DNA from: Euphorbia lathyris
Taxonomy: Eukaryota > Streptophyta > Magnoliopsida > Malpighiales > Euphorbiaceae
Assembly (NCBI RefSeq): GCF_963576675.1
Contig: NC_088916.1
Location: 88,181,501-88,245,500 of the forward strand
DNA: 64,000 bases
Direction: 5' to 3'
The notes under the pieces were generated by a model. The model had not been told where the DNA came from. It ran no database searches and was given only the letters and a program-made list of their open reading frames with translations. Position numbers and translations under genes: made by a program. Shown here piece after piece: positions 1 through 10,850 of this stretch. How positions within the stretch are numbered: the stretch's first letter is position 1; each line of letters opens with the position of its first letter.

Positions 1-985
1 ATGAGTCTTTTATCTATCTGGTGTTATATGTAGATGACATGTTGATAGCTGCAAGGAAGAAGCACGACATTCAGAAGTTGAAGGGTCTTCTCAGCGCAGA
101 GTTCGAGATGAAGGATTTAGGTGCAGCTTGGAAAATTCTGGGAATAGATATTTATAGGGACAGAAGCAAAAGGAAACTTTTTCTGTCACAAAAGGGCTAT
201 ATTCAAAAGATCTTGTCAAGATTTGGCATGTCTACCTCAAAGCCCATAAATACTCCTAGTGCTGCAAGTGCACATCTGTCTATTGCTTTTGCATCTAAGT
301 CTGCTGAAGAGAAGGAGTACATGTCTCGAGTTCCCTATGCTAGTGCAGTAAAAAGCTTGATGTATGCAATGGTCTGCACTAGACCTGATCTTGCACAGTC
401 TGTTAGTGTTGTTAGCAGGTTTATGGTTGAACCTGGCAAGGAGCATTGGCAAGCTGTGAAGAGGATCTTTCGGTACCTAAAAGGTACATCTGACGTTGGT
501 CTTATTTATGGAGGTGATACAGAGTGTTTGGTGACAGGTTTTTCAGACTCTGATTATGCTGGAATGTTGACACTAGAAGATCTATGACTGGTTATGTTTT
601 CACTCTTGGCGGTTCAGTTGTCAGTTGAAAGGCTACTTTGCAGCCTACAATGACTTTGTCTACTACAGAAGCAGAGTATATGGCACTGACTGAAGCTGCT
701 AAGGAGGGGATTTGGCTTAAAGGACTGGTTAGTGATCTTGGTTTACATCATGATCAGGTAACAGTGTATTATGACAGCTTGAGTGCAATCTGTTTAGCCA
801 AGGATCAGGTTCATCATGAGAGGACCAAGCATATAGACGTGAGGTATCATTTTCTGAGAAGTGAGAAGAGGGTCAAGGTGAAGAAGGTAGGCACTACTGA
901 CAATCCGGCTGACATGTTTACCAAGCCTGTTCGACAAAGCAAGTTTCAACACTGTTTGGACTTGCTAAACGTTAGAGATTACTAG
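1..985 (+). pseudogene. Ty1/copia pol 3' end (reverse transcriptase C-terminus and RNase H), broken
   Basis: This is the end of a copia polyprotein that enters from the left edge; the frame is open from base 3. The reverse transcriptase active-site motif YVDDML lies at about 24-41, followed by the copia-typical block around SRFGMSTSKPINTP and the RNase H part ending in the DSDYAG motif. Around 562-570 the frame shifts and reading stops at 587. The protein resumes in another frame, with a further stop at about 626 (TGA where the family has Trp), then runs from 638 to the stop at 983-985. That last part holds [23 protein letters not shown] and the NPADMFTKP motif diagnostic of copia RNase H ends. 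Two lesions make it non-functional. The known family order is GAG-PR-INT-RT-RH; only RT-RH is inside the window. Confidence 0.93.
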
Positions 986-1154
986 TTACCCCGTGGGGGC
1001 AACTTTGAGGTAGAGGGAGAAGTCTGTTCATCTAGCACTGTCATGGGTGCATCTGTTATGTTTTCAAGAGGATTCAAGTCAAGATGGAGATTTGTCATAA
1101 TGCCTTGAATCAGTATATCCCATTTCCTATTCGGAGTAGGATTTGGGCTTCGGA

Positions 1155-1277
1155 TTCCTAGTTGGATTAGGATCATGGGTTCCTATTTAGATTGGGATCA
1201 TGAGTTCCTAGTTGGATTGGGATTGGGATCATGGGTTCCTAGTGGGATTAGGATCATGGGTTCCTAGTGGGATTAGG
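1155..1277 (+). repeat. Short tandem repeats inside the LTR (U3)
   Basis: About five imperfect copies of a 25-31 bp unit, each starting TTCCTA and containing GGATTAGGATCATGGG, lie just upstream of the LTR TATA box. The other LTR has the same array at 30054-30176. Repeats in this place in U3 often act as enhancers; that role is inferred here. Confidence 0.8.
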
Positions 1278-1290
1278 TTAGATTGGGTAT

Positions 1291-1298
1291 TATAAATA
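1291..1298 (+). promoter_or_regulatory. LTR TATA box
   Basis: TATAAATA lies about 165 bp before the end of the LTR and directly after the U3 tandem repeats, the normal place for the retrotransposon promoter. The other LTR has the same motif near 30191. Confidence 0.6.
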
Positions 1299-1782
1299 CC
1301 CCATTATGTAACCTAATCATTATAATCTGATTTTTGCCTCCTAATAATACTATTCTCCTTCTGCCTGTGGACTAGCCAACACAACGTTGGTGAACCACGT
1401 AAATCTGTGTTTTTCGATTGATTGTTTATTTATCTTTCATTAATTCCGCACAACACGTATATAAATAATCATCACAACACTCCTTTGTTCTACTCTAATT
1501 TAGAGCCAATTGCTGATTTTGTTGTGACGAATGATTAGGAAAGGCGAGTCAAAAGGTACTTAGAAAATTCAGGTAGCCTGAAAATGCAAATATAGCACAT
1601 TGGTTGTAAAATTTTGAAACTTTTTTTTGACAGCCTAAAAAAAATAATCATTTGGAATTGGAAATTGAACATCATTGGGTGCACATGATCACTGGAACAA
1701 CAAATTTAGAACAACATAAGTTTCATTGCATCAAACTCTAACTTTAAAACACAAAAACCATTCTACCAATCAAGTCAGAACA

Positions 1783-1876
1783 TTGAGCAATGCTTACATA
1801 ATCTCGTCTCCAACTAGGAGAGTTCGATAAATTTCCGATGAGGAAAATGAAGGAAGAAACCAAGTTTAATTCGGTA
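1783..1876 (-). pseudogene. TPS fragment, minus strand (3' part)
   Basis: Read on the minus strand, this matches the part of class II trehalose-6-phosphate synthase that normally reads SSEIY-TLPVRDEI-ALLNS; in this locus it is degenerate. It is the same sequence as the end of the plus-strand fragment at 14405-14690, inverted. The matching upstream part is at 9582-9757, so about 7.7 kb of inserted DNA (SINE-like, foldback, LINE) splits the fragment. Confidence 0.6.
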
Positions 1877-2030
1877 GAGTGTTGGTTGAGAGCTTACCTA
1901 TGACCCTAGAGGTCATGGGTTAGAATCACATGGGGTGGGGTGGGTTGATGGTTTTCCTTTCTCTTTAATGTAATCTTCTTGAGTTGAATGTGGGTTAATC
2001 CTAATATAAATAGTCACATCTGCCAATTTT
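1877..2030 (+). mobile_element. Possible tRNA-derived SINE
   Basis: This block interrupts the TPS fragment. A box-A-like stretch (1882-1893, TTGGTTGAGAGC) is followed at 1911-1927 by GGTCATGGGTTAGAATC, close to the Pol III box B consensus GGTTCGAATC. The spacing of about 30 bp fits a tRNA-type promoter. No target duplication or clear tail was found, so the 3' border is a guess. Confidence 0.35.
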
Positions 2031-3054
2031 AAGTCTACTATTTTAATGGAATTGCAAATTTAACTCAGGCATACCTTACAGAAATTTTAAAAAGATTGGT
2101 TTGACTAAGCAGTTTCATAAATTTGTTTGTTCGTTATTTGTAATCATGTTAGCAACATAGTAATATTTTAAACAGTTTGACTAAATTAAAATTGTGATTA
2201 ACTTATAGTGAAAAATTTAGTTGTTAACATTTTATCAAATTTTTTTTTTTTTTTGTATTTGTTCTAGTAACATACTAAATATCTTAGAATAATGGGGTAA
2301 GGTTCCAAATTTCCCTTACCGTTTTTGGAAAGTCATATTTACATCTAATGTATGAAATGATGCAATTTTACCATTAAAATTTCCAATCAATATCTTTTAC
2401 CTCTATCCAATAGAACTTTGAACTGATTGATTTGACAGTTATTTGTCTATCAAATCGCATCTTCTAAACAAATTTGTTAATAAAATAAAACAGTTGTGTA
2501 TAGTTTATGACTGTTTTAATAACATAGTACAAAAGTAAGGTTTTTTTTCGTGGGTAACTTGTATTTGTCAAACTTAAATATTGACATTTCAACATGTTGT
2601 TTATAACTGTGTTATGAAGAGAATAAATATTTCAGAAACTGTTGACGTTTGAAATGTCTGGTGTTAATTAAATAACGAGTCAAATAACAGTAAATCAATC
2701 TTTTTAATTTTTATTTTGTTAAAACATAGATAAAATTTATCTTATTTGAAAACATTAGGAGTAAAATTGTACCATTTCATATGTTATGAGTAAATCTGCA
2801 AGGTAGGCCAAGACTATGATGCCTTGGATCTCTTGCAAATTCTTTCATATTTCAAATAAAGTGAACCTATATCCGGGTAGGCTTTCCCATACTTCATAAG
2901 TCTTGGTTGCATCTTTGCTCTCTGAGCCTATATCCCGTAGGCTTTCCCAAAAATAATAAGGGAAGTTTGCAACTAATTCCTAAAATAATTGATATTTGGA
3001 AAGAGTAAAGTGCATTAAAACCAGTTTTTTAAAGTTTTCTATTAACATATATTA
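2031..3054. repeat. AT-rich spacer with a degraded foldback element
   Basis: No gene is visible. The part from about 2290 to 2810 has imperfect inverted arms. GGGGTAAGG near 2294 and the segment around ATGTATGAAATGATGCAATT (about 2348) pair with the region before CTGCAAGGTAGGCC (about 2800). This resembles the foldback found inside every U repeat. The rest is simple AT-rich DNA. Confidence 0.45.
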
Positions 3055-3063
3055 TAATTTCTA

Positions 3064-3427
3064 GGCCAAAACCATACACAGCCCCTAAACTTGTCACTTT
3101 TGGTCATTTTGTCCCCGAACTAATGGGACGACGTATTTGTCCATTCAACTATTTAAAAGTGGTATTAACAACCTCATGTTTTCATTATAACGGAAACAAT
3201 CATGACATTTTCTCTTTCTAAATCGTCTACATATATACTGTATGATTCTAATACTTCCATTAACACTTATACTAATGTTGAAACTACATCTTGTTTCCGT
3301 TATAATGAAAATAGGAGTTTGTTAATACTACTTTTAAATAGTTGAGGGGGAAAATAAGTTATCTTGTAAATTCAGGGGGCAAAATGACCAAAAGTGATAA
3401 GTTCATGGGCTGCCTATGGTTTAGACC
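3064..3427. mobile_element. MULE-type foldback MITE, 364 bp
   Basis: The ends are inverted repeats (GGCCAAAACCATACACAGCCC and, at the right end read in reverse complement, GGTCTAAACCATAGGCAGCCC). The arms keep pairing far inward (ACTTTTGGTCATTTTG against CAAAATGACCAAAAGT). A 9-bp direct repeat TAATTTCTA flanks it at 3055-3063 and 3428-3436; a 9-bp duplication is typical of Mutator-like elements. It has no coding capacity, so it is non-autonomous. Confidence 0.85.
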
Positions 3428-3436
3428 TAATTTCTA

Positions 3437-3836
3437 ATACATTAACATGATTTTCAATGAATATGATAATCACATTAGATTCAAATTGTAAAAAAAGTCA
3501 TGCTATAATTTTAAATATTATAAAAAAAATGTTACTTACAAAAAATACAAAAAATAATTAAGATGTTGCCAACACAATTATTAATTAAATGAAACAAATT
3601 ATAACTTATTTGATACGATGCAATAATCAAATAATGTTCAAACTAGTACAATCATTCTACCACAAGAGCCCTACTGGCAATCTATTTTGCCGTCAATTCT
3701 CATGCTTAATGTTATTTGTGATCTTATGCCTTCTGATGCATCTACTACCTCTGCATTTACTTCTTATTTTTCTTTCTCAAACATTATATAATTTGGCTTA
3801 ATACGTTACAAGGCATCATATATAATTGTATTTAGC
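3437..3836. other. AT-rich spacer, no gene seen
   Basis: A 70-codon open frame at 3589-3801 has no recognisable motif and reads as low-complexity hydrophobic sequence. I do not call it a gene. Confidence 0.6.
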
Positions 3837-3850
3837 AATAATCCAATTGA
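3837..3850 (+). repeat. LINE target site duplication, left copy
   Basis: AATAATCCAATTGA occurs here and again at 9506-9519, directly after the A-run that ends the LINE. A 14-bp flanking repeat is normal for target-primed insertion. Confidence 0.9.
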
Positions 3851-3911
3851 GGCTAACCCTTGTCGGCGCCGCCACCCCCTTTATCCTCTTTCGCCGGCCT
3901 GCCCCATTTCA

Positions 3912-5282
3912 ATGGCTGCTAACTGCGATTCCCCTCCGGAAGACCATGTTAGCATTCGAGTTCTCTTCAATCCAAATCTCAGATTCAACAAACAACCTAT
4001 ATTTCAACCTGCGACAGAAAATAGAGCTTCATTCTCTCCGATTCTCAAAAAGAATATTCCTGTTCTGTCGGTGTCAACGACCTCTGTATCAGAAATCGGA
4101 GGATTCAGGACAGTGAAAATTTCGCAAGCAGCATATGAAAGCAGAATAGCTATGTGTGCTCATTCACTGATAGGAAGAATCATCCTTGCTAAGGGAGAAA
4201 GCCCATGGAAAATAACAGCGCTCAAGGCAAAATTGAACAAGGAATGGGGAATCAAAGAACCATGGAGGCTAATTTCAGTAGGAAGAGGATACTTCCAGGT
4301 TTTTCTCGGCTCTAAGGAGTCGAAGGATCTAGCGCTAAGCAAAGGTATACTGAACTTGATGCCGGGTACGTTCAGACTCTAACCTTGGAAACCCGATTTT
4401 AATCCTTATACAGAGAAATCCTCCCACGCACAGGTCTGGGTTCGGCTCTATGCATTACCATGGGAATACTGGGACACACAGATCCTGGCAGATATTGCAA
4501 AAGGAATAGGAGGCCTCATCAAGCTGGATAGAGCAACTCTTGAGGGAGATTTTGGGCACTTTGCCAGGCTCCTTATTGATATTGACCTAGCGGAAGAAAT
4601 TCCTACTCAGCTGGGAATCGAAAGAGATGGTAAGCAATTCTGGATCGATGTTTCTTATGAAAACTTGCCTTCTTTCTGTAAAATTTGCTCAAATATTGGA
4701 CACATGCCATATGAATGCCGAAAAAACATGAAACCTAGTGAACCCAATAAGCGAACAGATCATGAAAAAAGTAGGGGAATCCAAAAGCAGAAATTGGAAT
4801 GGACAGAGAAAAGAAATGAAGTAGGAAAGGCAGAACAAGCACTAATCCCAGTTGCAGCTATCACAAATAAGATCATCACAGCACTAGAAACAGACCCCAA
4901 GCCGAAAAATGTTGAAGTGAATGGAACGGTTCTACATCCGGAGCCGTTAGAATCGGATGAGGAAGTGGAAAACTGGGATGAAGAGGTGGAAAACTGGGAG
5001 GAGAGATGCGACAGAGCAGAATCACCAGGAAATTCCAACATTGTTTCCAACATTGTAGAGACCACTACAGGAATTGACTCACCGGCTAACTCTGGGAGCT
5101 CACATGACAGAAGCACAGAAAAAACTCCTTCTTCAATCCGGTGGGCTGATCAGTTGGAAGAGGAAGAGCAGGAATGGGAAACAGTGACTTCAAAACAAAA
5201 GAAGGGTTCAAAAAATCAAAACAAGACAGAATTTTCCAAAGCTCGTGCAAAAAGAGCCATTAAACCGCCGGCCCGCTTCTAA
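3912..5282 (+). pseudogene. LINE ORF1 (DUF4283 and CCHC zinc knuckle), one nonsense codon
   Basis: ORF1 encodes the RNA-binding chaperone of the LINE particle. The ATG at 3912 starts a frame of 457 codons. The DUF4283-type fold lies at about residues 60-190, with the family-like stretch KGESPWKITALKAKLNKEWG. A zinc knuckle with the pattern C-X2-C-X4-H-X4-C (CKICSNIGHMPYEC) is at 4677-4718. A long acidic and basic tail follows. A TAA at 4380-4382 interrupts the frame; on both sides the same frame is open, so a single substitution explains the break. The stop TAA (5280-5282) overlaps the ATG of ORF2, which suggests reinitiation as the way ORF2 is translated. Confidence 0.9.
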
Positions 5283-8200
5283 TGACTGTCATCTATTGGA
5301 ATTGCAGGGGGATCCTGAACGTGGACACCCAGAGGTATGTTTATAACTTATGCAATACTCATAAGCCGGATTGGCTCTGCATTGCGGAACCAATGGGAAA
5401 TTTTAGCTCTATTGACAGTCGCTATTGGAGGAACCTTGTAATGACTCTCTTTGCTGAGAACCAGGGTAGCAATTCAACACTTTGGTTATTTAAATCTGAT
5501 AGAATTACTTACCCTGCATCGATCATCATAAGCCGTGATCAATTTATCTTAATCCAATGTCTTCTTATGGGACAAGTTCATCAGTTTTGCTTCGTGTATG
5601 GCAGCGTCTGGGCTAACAGACGGAAAATTATGTATAAGGAAATTGCAGATCTCCGTGCAGGTGCTCAGGGAAATTGGTTTGCGATTGGTGACTTCAACGC
5701 GGTTCTGGGTGCTCATGAAAAGACGAGCAGGACACCTGCACCACGACCCTGCAGAGAATTTAGAGCTTTTCTTGATGAAGGAGAATGTCGTGATGTCCAG
5801 GCGTTGGGTTCTTTCTTTACCTGGTCTAATAGTAGACATGGTCAATCTCGGGTGGAGAGCAGACTTGATAGGGCTATTGTTTCAGGCGAGTTTGCAGAAT
5901 TATGGAATTATAGCTGTACCGTTTTAACCAGACACCACTCTAACCATCACCCCCTACCTTTTCGGTTTGATCAAGGTGCCAAAATACCGGCCCGCTTTCG
6001 CTTCCAATCAATGTGGGTGACACACCACGGTCTGTGGGAAGTAATAAAAAAATTCTGGGACGACAACAACCCTGCAATGGGACCGATGCAGTTACTCTGT
6101 TTTAAATTATGGGGTCTCCGTTCTGTCCTTCGGCAATGGAATAAAGATGTGTTCGGGAATCTTGATAGGAATATTGCGGTCAGCCAAGCCTCTCTAGACT
6201 CCATACAGTTAGAGATACATAATTCAGGTTTCACATATGACCTTCACAAGAAGGAACTGCTAGCTCATGATTTACTTGACCATCATCTGCTTCAAAAAGA
6301 GATTTATTTGAAAGAGAGTAGTCGTGTGAAATGGTTGGAAGCTGGGGATAGGAACAACTCTTTCTTTCACAGAATGGCCAATCAGAGACGAGCAACGGCA
6401 TGTATCTCTTCTTTGACTATCGAGGGCAAAATCTGTACTGATAAGGATCAAATTGCTATGCACATCACCGATTATTTTGGCAATCAGTTCAAAAATCCGT
6501 TTGTGGAGCCAGCGAATCTCTCAATTGTCCATGAGATCATCCCGAACTTGGTCACACCGGAGATGAATGCAGAGTTACTGCGCTGCCCGCTAAAAGAGGA
6601 AATTAAGATGTCAGTTGACAATATGAGTGCGGAAAGCGCCCCCTGGCCAGATGGATTCACTGGGAAATTTTTTCAGGTTTATTGGGACATTGTCGGTGCA
6701 AATTTTTGTCAAATGGTGCAATGGTTCTTCCACACAGGAATAATCAGTACAGGTCTGAACTCAAATATCATGGCCCTTATCCCCAAGACTGCGGATGCTG
6801 TGAGCATTGCCCAATACAGGCCAATCGTGATGAGCAACTTCGGTTTCAAAATCATCTCGAAAATATTAGCTGACAGATTAACAATACTGGCTGGCTTGAT
6901 AACCTCTCAGAACCAATTCGGTTTCATCAAAGGACGGAATATTCATCATTGCATCGCCTTGGCTTCGGAAGGGATAAACAATCTGCAAAAAAAGAGCTTT
7001 GGGGGGAATATAAGTCTCAAAATTGACATCTCAAAGGCGTTTGACACCCTGGACTGGAATTTTATCTTAACAGTGCTCGAAGCTTTTGGGTTCTCCTTGC
7101 AGTTCCGTGATTGGATGCTGAACATTCTCTCCTCCGCAAGGATTTCTATTATCACAGGAGCTGGCATTAGAGGATACTTCCCCTGCTCTCGGGGTGTGCG
7201 TCAGGGGGATCCCCTTTCTCCAATCTTGTTCAGCCTAGCAGAGGATTTTTTGAGCAGGATATTGACTCGGTACACTGAAAGAGGGGAGCTAATTCCTTCT
7301 GTTTACTCTAGCAAATGCAACATGCCAACTAATCTTATGTACTCTGACGATATTCTGATATTTTGCAAAGCCTAAATTTCTAACGTTCAGATCTTGAGAT
7401 CAATCTTCGACCTCTATGGCAATATCTTGGGTCAGATGGTGAATTGGAGCAAATCCGAAGTGTTTTTTGGGGATAGCATTACACAACGGCGTCGAAACAG
7501 ACTTGCAGGGATCACGGGTATCAGATCTGGCAAACTCCCCTTACTGTATTTAGGGGCTCCGCTGTTTGTTGGGGCTCCTAGAGCTCGTTTTCTCTCCTCC
7601 ACAGCAGATAAAATTACAGATAAATTTTCCAGGTGGAAAGGCAGTGCGCTGTCTATGGCGGGAAGGCTTACTTTAATCAAGACGGTAATTACGGGCTCTC
7701 TAACTCACACCTTTATGTTATACAAATGGCCATCCAGCTTAATGAAACGTCTTACCAAATATATGAGGAACTTTCTCTGGTCGGGATCAATTACTGAAAG
7801 GAGGCTTGTTATCCCTTCCTGGGACTCCTGCACTAAATCACTAAAGGAAGGAGGTCTATGTATTAAAAAACTTGAGATTTGGAATATGGCGCTCACGGGG
7901 AAGCTTGCTTGGGGAGTGCTGACTGAGGATTCTTTATGCTTCAATACCTTACGATCTCGTTTCATAAACTTGGCTGGCTTACCAAGGAAGATCCCTGCCC
8001 TCTCTTCGGTTTGGTGTTCTATCAAAAACGTCTACAACACTCCGAGAGATAACTGTTGTTGGCTACTGGGCACGGATACGAATCTCTCCTTTTGGAATGC
8101 CGAATGGATTATCCCAACCATTGCTGATCAGATGGGGATTAGTAGATCTGAAAGAGCCAAATTCCGCGATAGCACGAGAGATTTCCGTTTTGATGACCGA

Positions 8201-9403
8201 TGGACAAACATGCCGGATTTAAGCACGGAAACCGCAGAGGCGGTAAATCTGATTAGCGGAAGTGGAGATCACAAAGATAAGTGTTATTGGCGACGTGCCT
8301 CAGATGGTATTTTCACGGTTAAGCTCTTCTATAAATGGCTGCAGAACCCGCCACAGAACTGTACGATTAATCTGATATGGCAACCGACTATCCCCCCATC
8401 GCACTCTTTAACTCTTTGGCGAGCTTACATGGGGAGGCTCCCCACGCATGACAGTTTGAAATCAAGGGGAATGGTGATCGTTTCCCGCTGCTGTTACTGT
8501 TTGGTGCAGGAGGAAAGCCTTGAACATCTAATGATAAGATGTAAATATGCAAAGCAGCTTTGGCAGGGCATTGCTACACTGTTTGGGAGGCGGCTTCGAT
8601 ATGATGATGATTTTCGTGATTTTGTGGATCAGGCACTGAAGATGAGGTTCAGCCCGCAGATAAAAAACCTCTGGATAAGCGCGATTGTTCATGTAGTTTG
8701 GGTCATGTGGAGAGTTAGGAACGACTGTTTCTTTAACAATGTTATACCCAATATTCATGTAATGTTCAGGTCTCTATGGTATCAAATAAGGCACGCTGAT
8801 CACTTTGAGAAAGGCTCTGTTTGGAATGCAACGATCGAGGGGAAGATTCTTTACTCGATGGCCCTCAAACCTAGACTTCAGAAAGCTCCGAAGATCATTC
8901 CGGTCAAATGGCAACCGCCACCAACGGGCTGGATAAAGGCGAATACAGACGCCTCGGTCATGAACACAACGGCCGGATGTGGGGGAATATTCAGGGACAG
9001 CTCAGGGAAGATGCTGGGAGCTTTCACTTTTCCAACAGCAGCGCCTCTTGCACACATTGCAGAGCTAAAGGCGGCAATCGCGGCAATCTCTTGCGCTTAT
9101 AATCAGGGTTGGAATCGGCTTTGGATTGAAAGCGACTCGTCATATGTCATTACGATCATGCGGTCACGCACGAGCAGGGTTCCGTGGGAGTTAATTACTG
9201 CATGGTCAGATTCTAACAAGAAATTGAAGAAAATGCAAGTGTCCTTCTCCCACACTTACCGGGAAGGTAATCAAGTTGCCGACCGTCTAGCGAACTACGC
9301 CCGCAACAATACAGGAGAGCGTTGGTGGGATGCCCCTCCAGTTTTTTGTAAATTTCTACTGGCAGACAACAGCTCTGGTCGAGCCTCTTATAGGTTCAAC
9401 TAA
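5282..9403 (+). pseudogene. LINE ORF2 (endonuclease, reverse transcriptase, RNase H), one nonsense codon
   Basis: ORF2 makes the nick and copies the RNA at the target. Over 1374 codons it has: an N-terminal AP-type endonuclease (N7 and E36, GDFNA with D137 and N139, and SNHHP with H222); a reverse transcriptase with LKIDISKAFDTLDW, GVRQGDPLSPILF and the active site YSDD at residues 687-690; a zf-RVT region near GRLPTHDSLKSRG with a CCYC...H..C pattern; and a C-terminal plant-type RNase H with D1223, E1261, D1285 and D1334 in the usual order. The only break is TAA at 7373-7375 (codon 698), right after the active site; the frame continues at once. All catalytic residues I could check are present. 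Confidence 0.93.
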
Positions 9404-9505
9404 TTTTTGTCATCATTCTTTATTCTGTTTAGCTCTGTAATTTTTTGACTTTCCTCTTAATAAATCGGGTCGGAGCATTCGCTCCCTCCTCATTTCCATC
9501 AAAAA

Positions 9506-9519
9506 AATAATCCAATTGA
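9506..9519 (+). repeat. LINE target site duplication, right copy
   Basis: AATAATCCAATTGA, the partner of 3837-3850. The exact left edge is ambiguous because it merges with the A-run of the LINE. Confidence 0.9.
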
Positions 9520-9581
9520 CACATGATTACTCCTAAGTCCTACATGACATCTACATAAAAATAGATATTCAGATAAGTTAA

Positions 9582-9757
9582 AGTGATGATCATGAATCCA
9601 TACAAAATCAGCTTGAGGGCTAATAACCTCTATAACCGGATGTGCAAAAAATTTATTGGCAGAAATATATGCTTGTCCCACCAACTTGTCAAAATGATCA
9701 CCGTGATAAGGGGACATAGTGAATCCTCATCCAAGCTAAATGACCACTGGCTCTAAT
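9582..9757 (-). pseudogene. TPS fragment, minus strand (5' part)
   Basis: On the minus strand the translation contains DKLVGQAYISANKFFAHP and then VIEVISP-ADFVWIHDHH. This matches class II TPS, where the family reads W-AYVSANKIFADKVMEVINPEDDFVWVHDYH. It breaks off just after HDHH; the next part of the exon is found at 1783-1876. It is more diverged than the copies in the U repeats. Confidence 0.75.
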
Positions 9758-10340
9758 TTGAATCTTTATAAGCATCTGAATCTCCATTATTTTGTGCATC
9801 ACCACCACATGTTTCAAACACAATTATGGGAGCAGTCATCACCGTCTTAATCTCCTTGCTTCGGATTCTTATTATTTAAAGGGAGGATGCAAAATAAGAA
9901 TCAAAATCTAAAAAGTAGATTACATTTTTTATTATAAGAAAACAACTGGAAATAATGAACAAGAGAAGGATATCAATGATTTTATTCACATTTAGTAACA
10001 TAGGTTGCTTATATTTTCAAAACAGCTAGTCCTACATTTATACCAACTAAATTCGATTTTTCAGTAAGGAACGCAACTTAAATGGCAGTAATATTAGATG
10101 AACATAAATATATTGCACATAAAATCTTTCTCATTAGTGTTTCCGTTCCAGTTTCTTTTCTGTTTCCTAGCTATATTTTTAGAAATAAAGATTCTCTTGT
10201 GTCCTTTTCCATCTCTATGCAACATATCATATATATAACCCTCTAATCAACAAATGCACTATATTTACTTGGAAACAATGGAAATAGATTAAGATGTTCA
10301 ATAGAATTAAATGCAATGAACATATATTATAATCCAAAGG
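9758..10340 (-). repeat. Diverged inverted copy of the U repeat
   Basis: Reverse-complement matches to unit U can be followed along this stretch: GCATCTGAATCTCCATT near 9771 mirrors 14330-14350, and the block around TTTACTTGGAAACAATGGA (about 10265) mirrors 13585-13610. No gene is present beyond the TPS fragment next to it. Confidence 0.7.
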
Positions 10341-10514
10341 CTTGCAGCAAAGACAAGAGTTTAACAGCAAAGATAATGTTCTAAACACTGATTATATACA
10401 TATTAGATTAGAGAGCATCCCATTAATACATATAAGTTTGGAATATTTATACATTTATTCGTCTTGCAAGGATGTTGTTCATTCTTAAAAAGCAGAAATT
10501 CAGAACAAGAGGCT

Positions 10515-10850
10515 ATGATGGAATTGTTACTGGAGGAGATTGTGACAGAAATTCTATTAAGGTTGCCTGTGAAATCTCTTTTGAGATTTAAGCATGCTTC
10601 CTATTCATGTCTTTTTACAAAGAAGATTATGATAGCAGTATACCTGAAGGATTTGATTTTCCATATAATTTTTTTTGGTGATGAAAAGCTGATTCCTGTC
10701 AGTGTTTCTAAGTCGTGTGATGGATTAATAGAGATCAAAGGCCCATGTGAGTATAAAATAATACAATCTCCATTTGAAATATTTGAAATCAATGGAGATT
10801 GTATTATCTTATACTCATTTGGACCTTTGATCTCTAAGGAAGCATATTAA
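10515..10850 (+). pseudogene. F-box protein fragment (first hairpin arm)
   Basis: From the ATG at 10515 the frame reads MMELLLEEIVTEILLRLP and then VKSLLRFK. This is a good F-box core (about 10518-10590), the motif that binds SKP1 in SCF ubiquitin ligases. Downstream, VSKSCDGLIEIKGP resembles the start of the F-box-associated region (S-C-NGLI). The linker between them is short and odd (HASYSCLFTKK), so the fragment is internally deleted; it ends in the hairpin loop. A normal protein of this class has 350-400 residues and this has 112. I consider it a relic. Confidence 0.6.

Larger units (their letters stand above)
1093..1455 (+). repeat. 3' LTR of the copia element
   Basis: It begins TGTCATAATGCC just after a purine-rich stretch (1081-1090) and ends CACAACA at 1455. 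A second copy, about 97% identical by eye (roughly 11 differences), lies at 29992-30354, where it is followed by a primer binding site, so the borders are set by comparison. The five bases after it (CGTAT, 1456-1460) match the five bases before the other LTR. A TATA box (TATAAATA, 1291-1298) lies inside. Confidence 0.92.
3851..9505 (+). mobile_element. Nearly intact L1-type LINE, about 5.65 kb
   Basis: A full-length non-LTR retrotransposon: a short 5' UTR (about 60 bp), ORF1, ORF2 overlapping ORF1 by one base (TAATG), a 3' UTR of about 100 bp with AATAAA at about 9459, and a short A-run. It is flanked by a 14-bp target duplication. By eye the only lesions are one stop in ORF1 and one in ORF2, so the insertion is fairly young. 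Its base composition is clearly more GC-rich than the surrounding DNA. It lies within a region split from the TPS fragment at 1783-1876. Confidence 0.93.

Noticed and set aside
3589..3801. 70-codon frame before the LINE
   Set aside because: Hydrophobic low-complexity reading, no family resemblance, no clear promoter.
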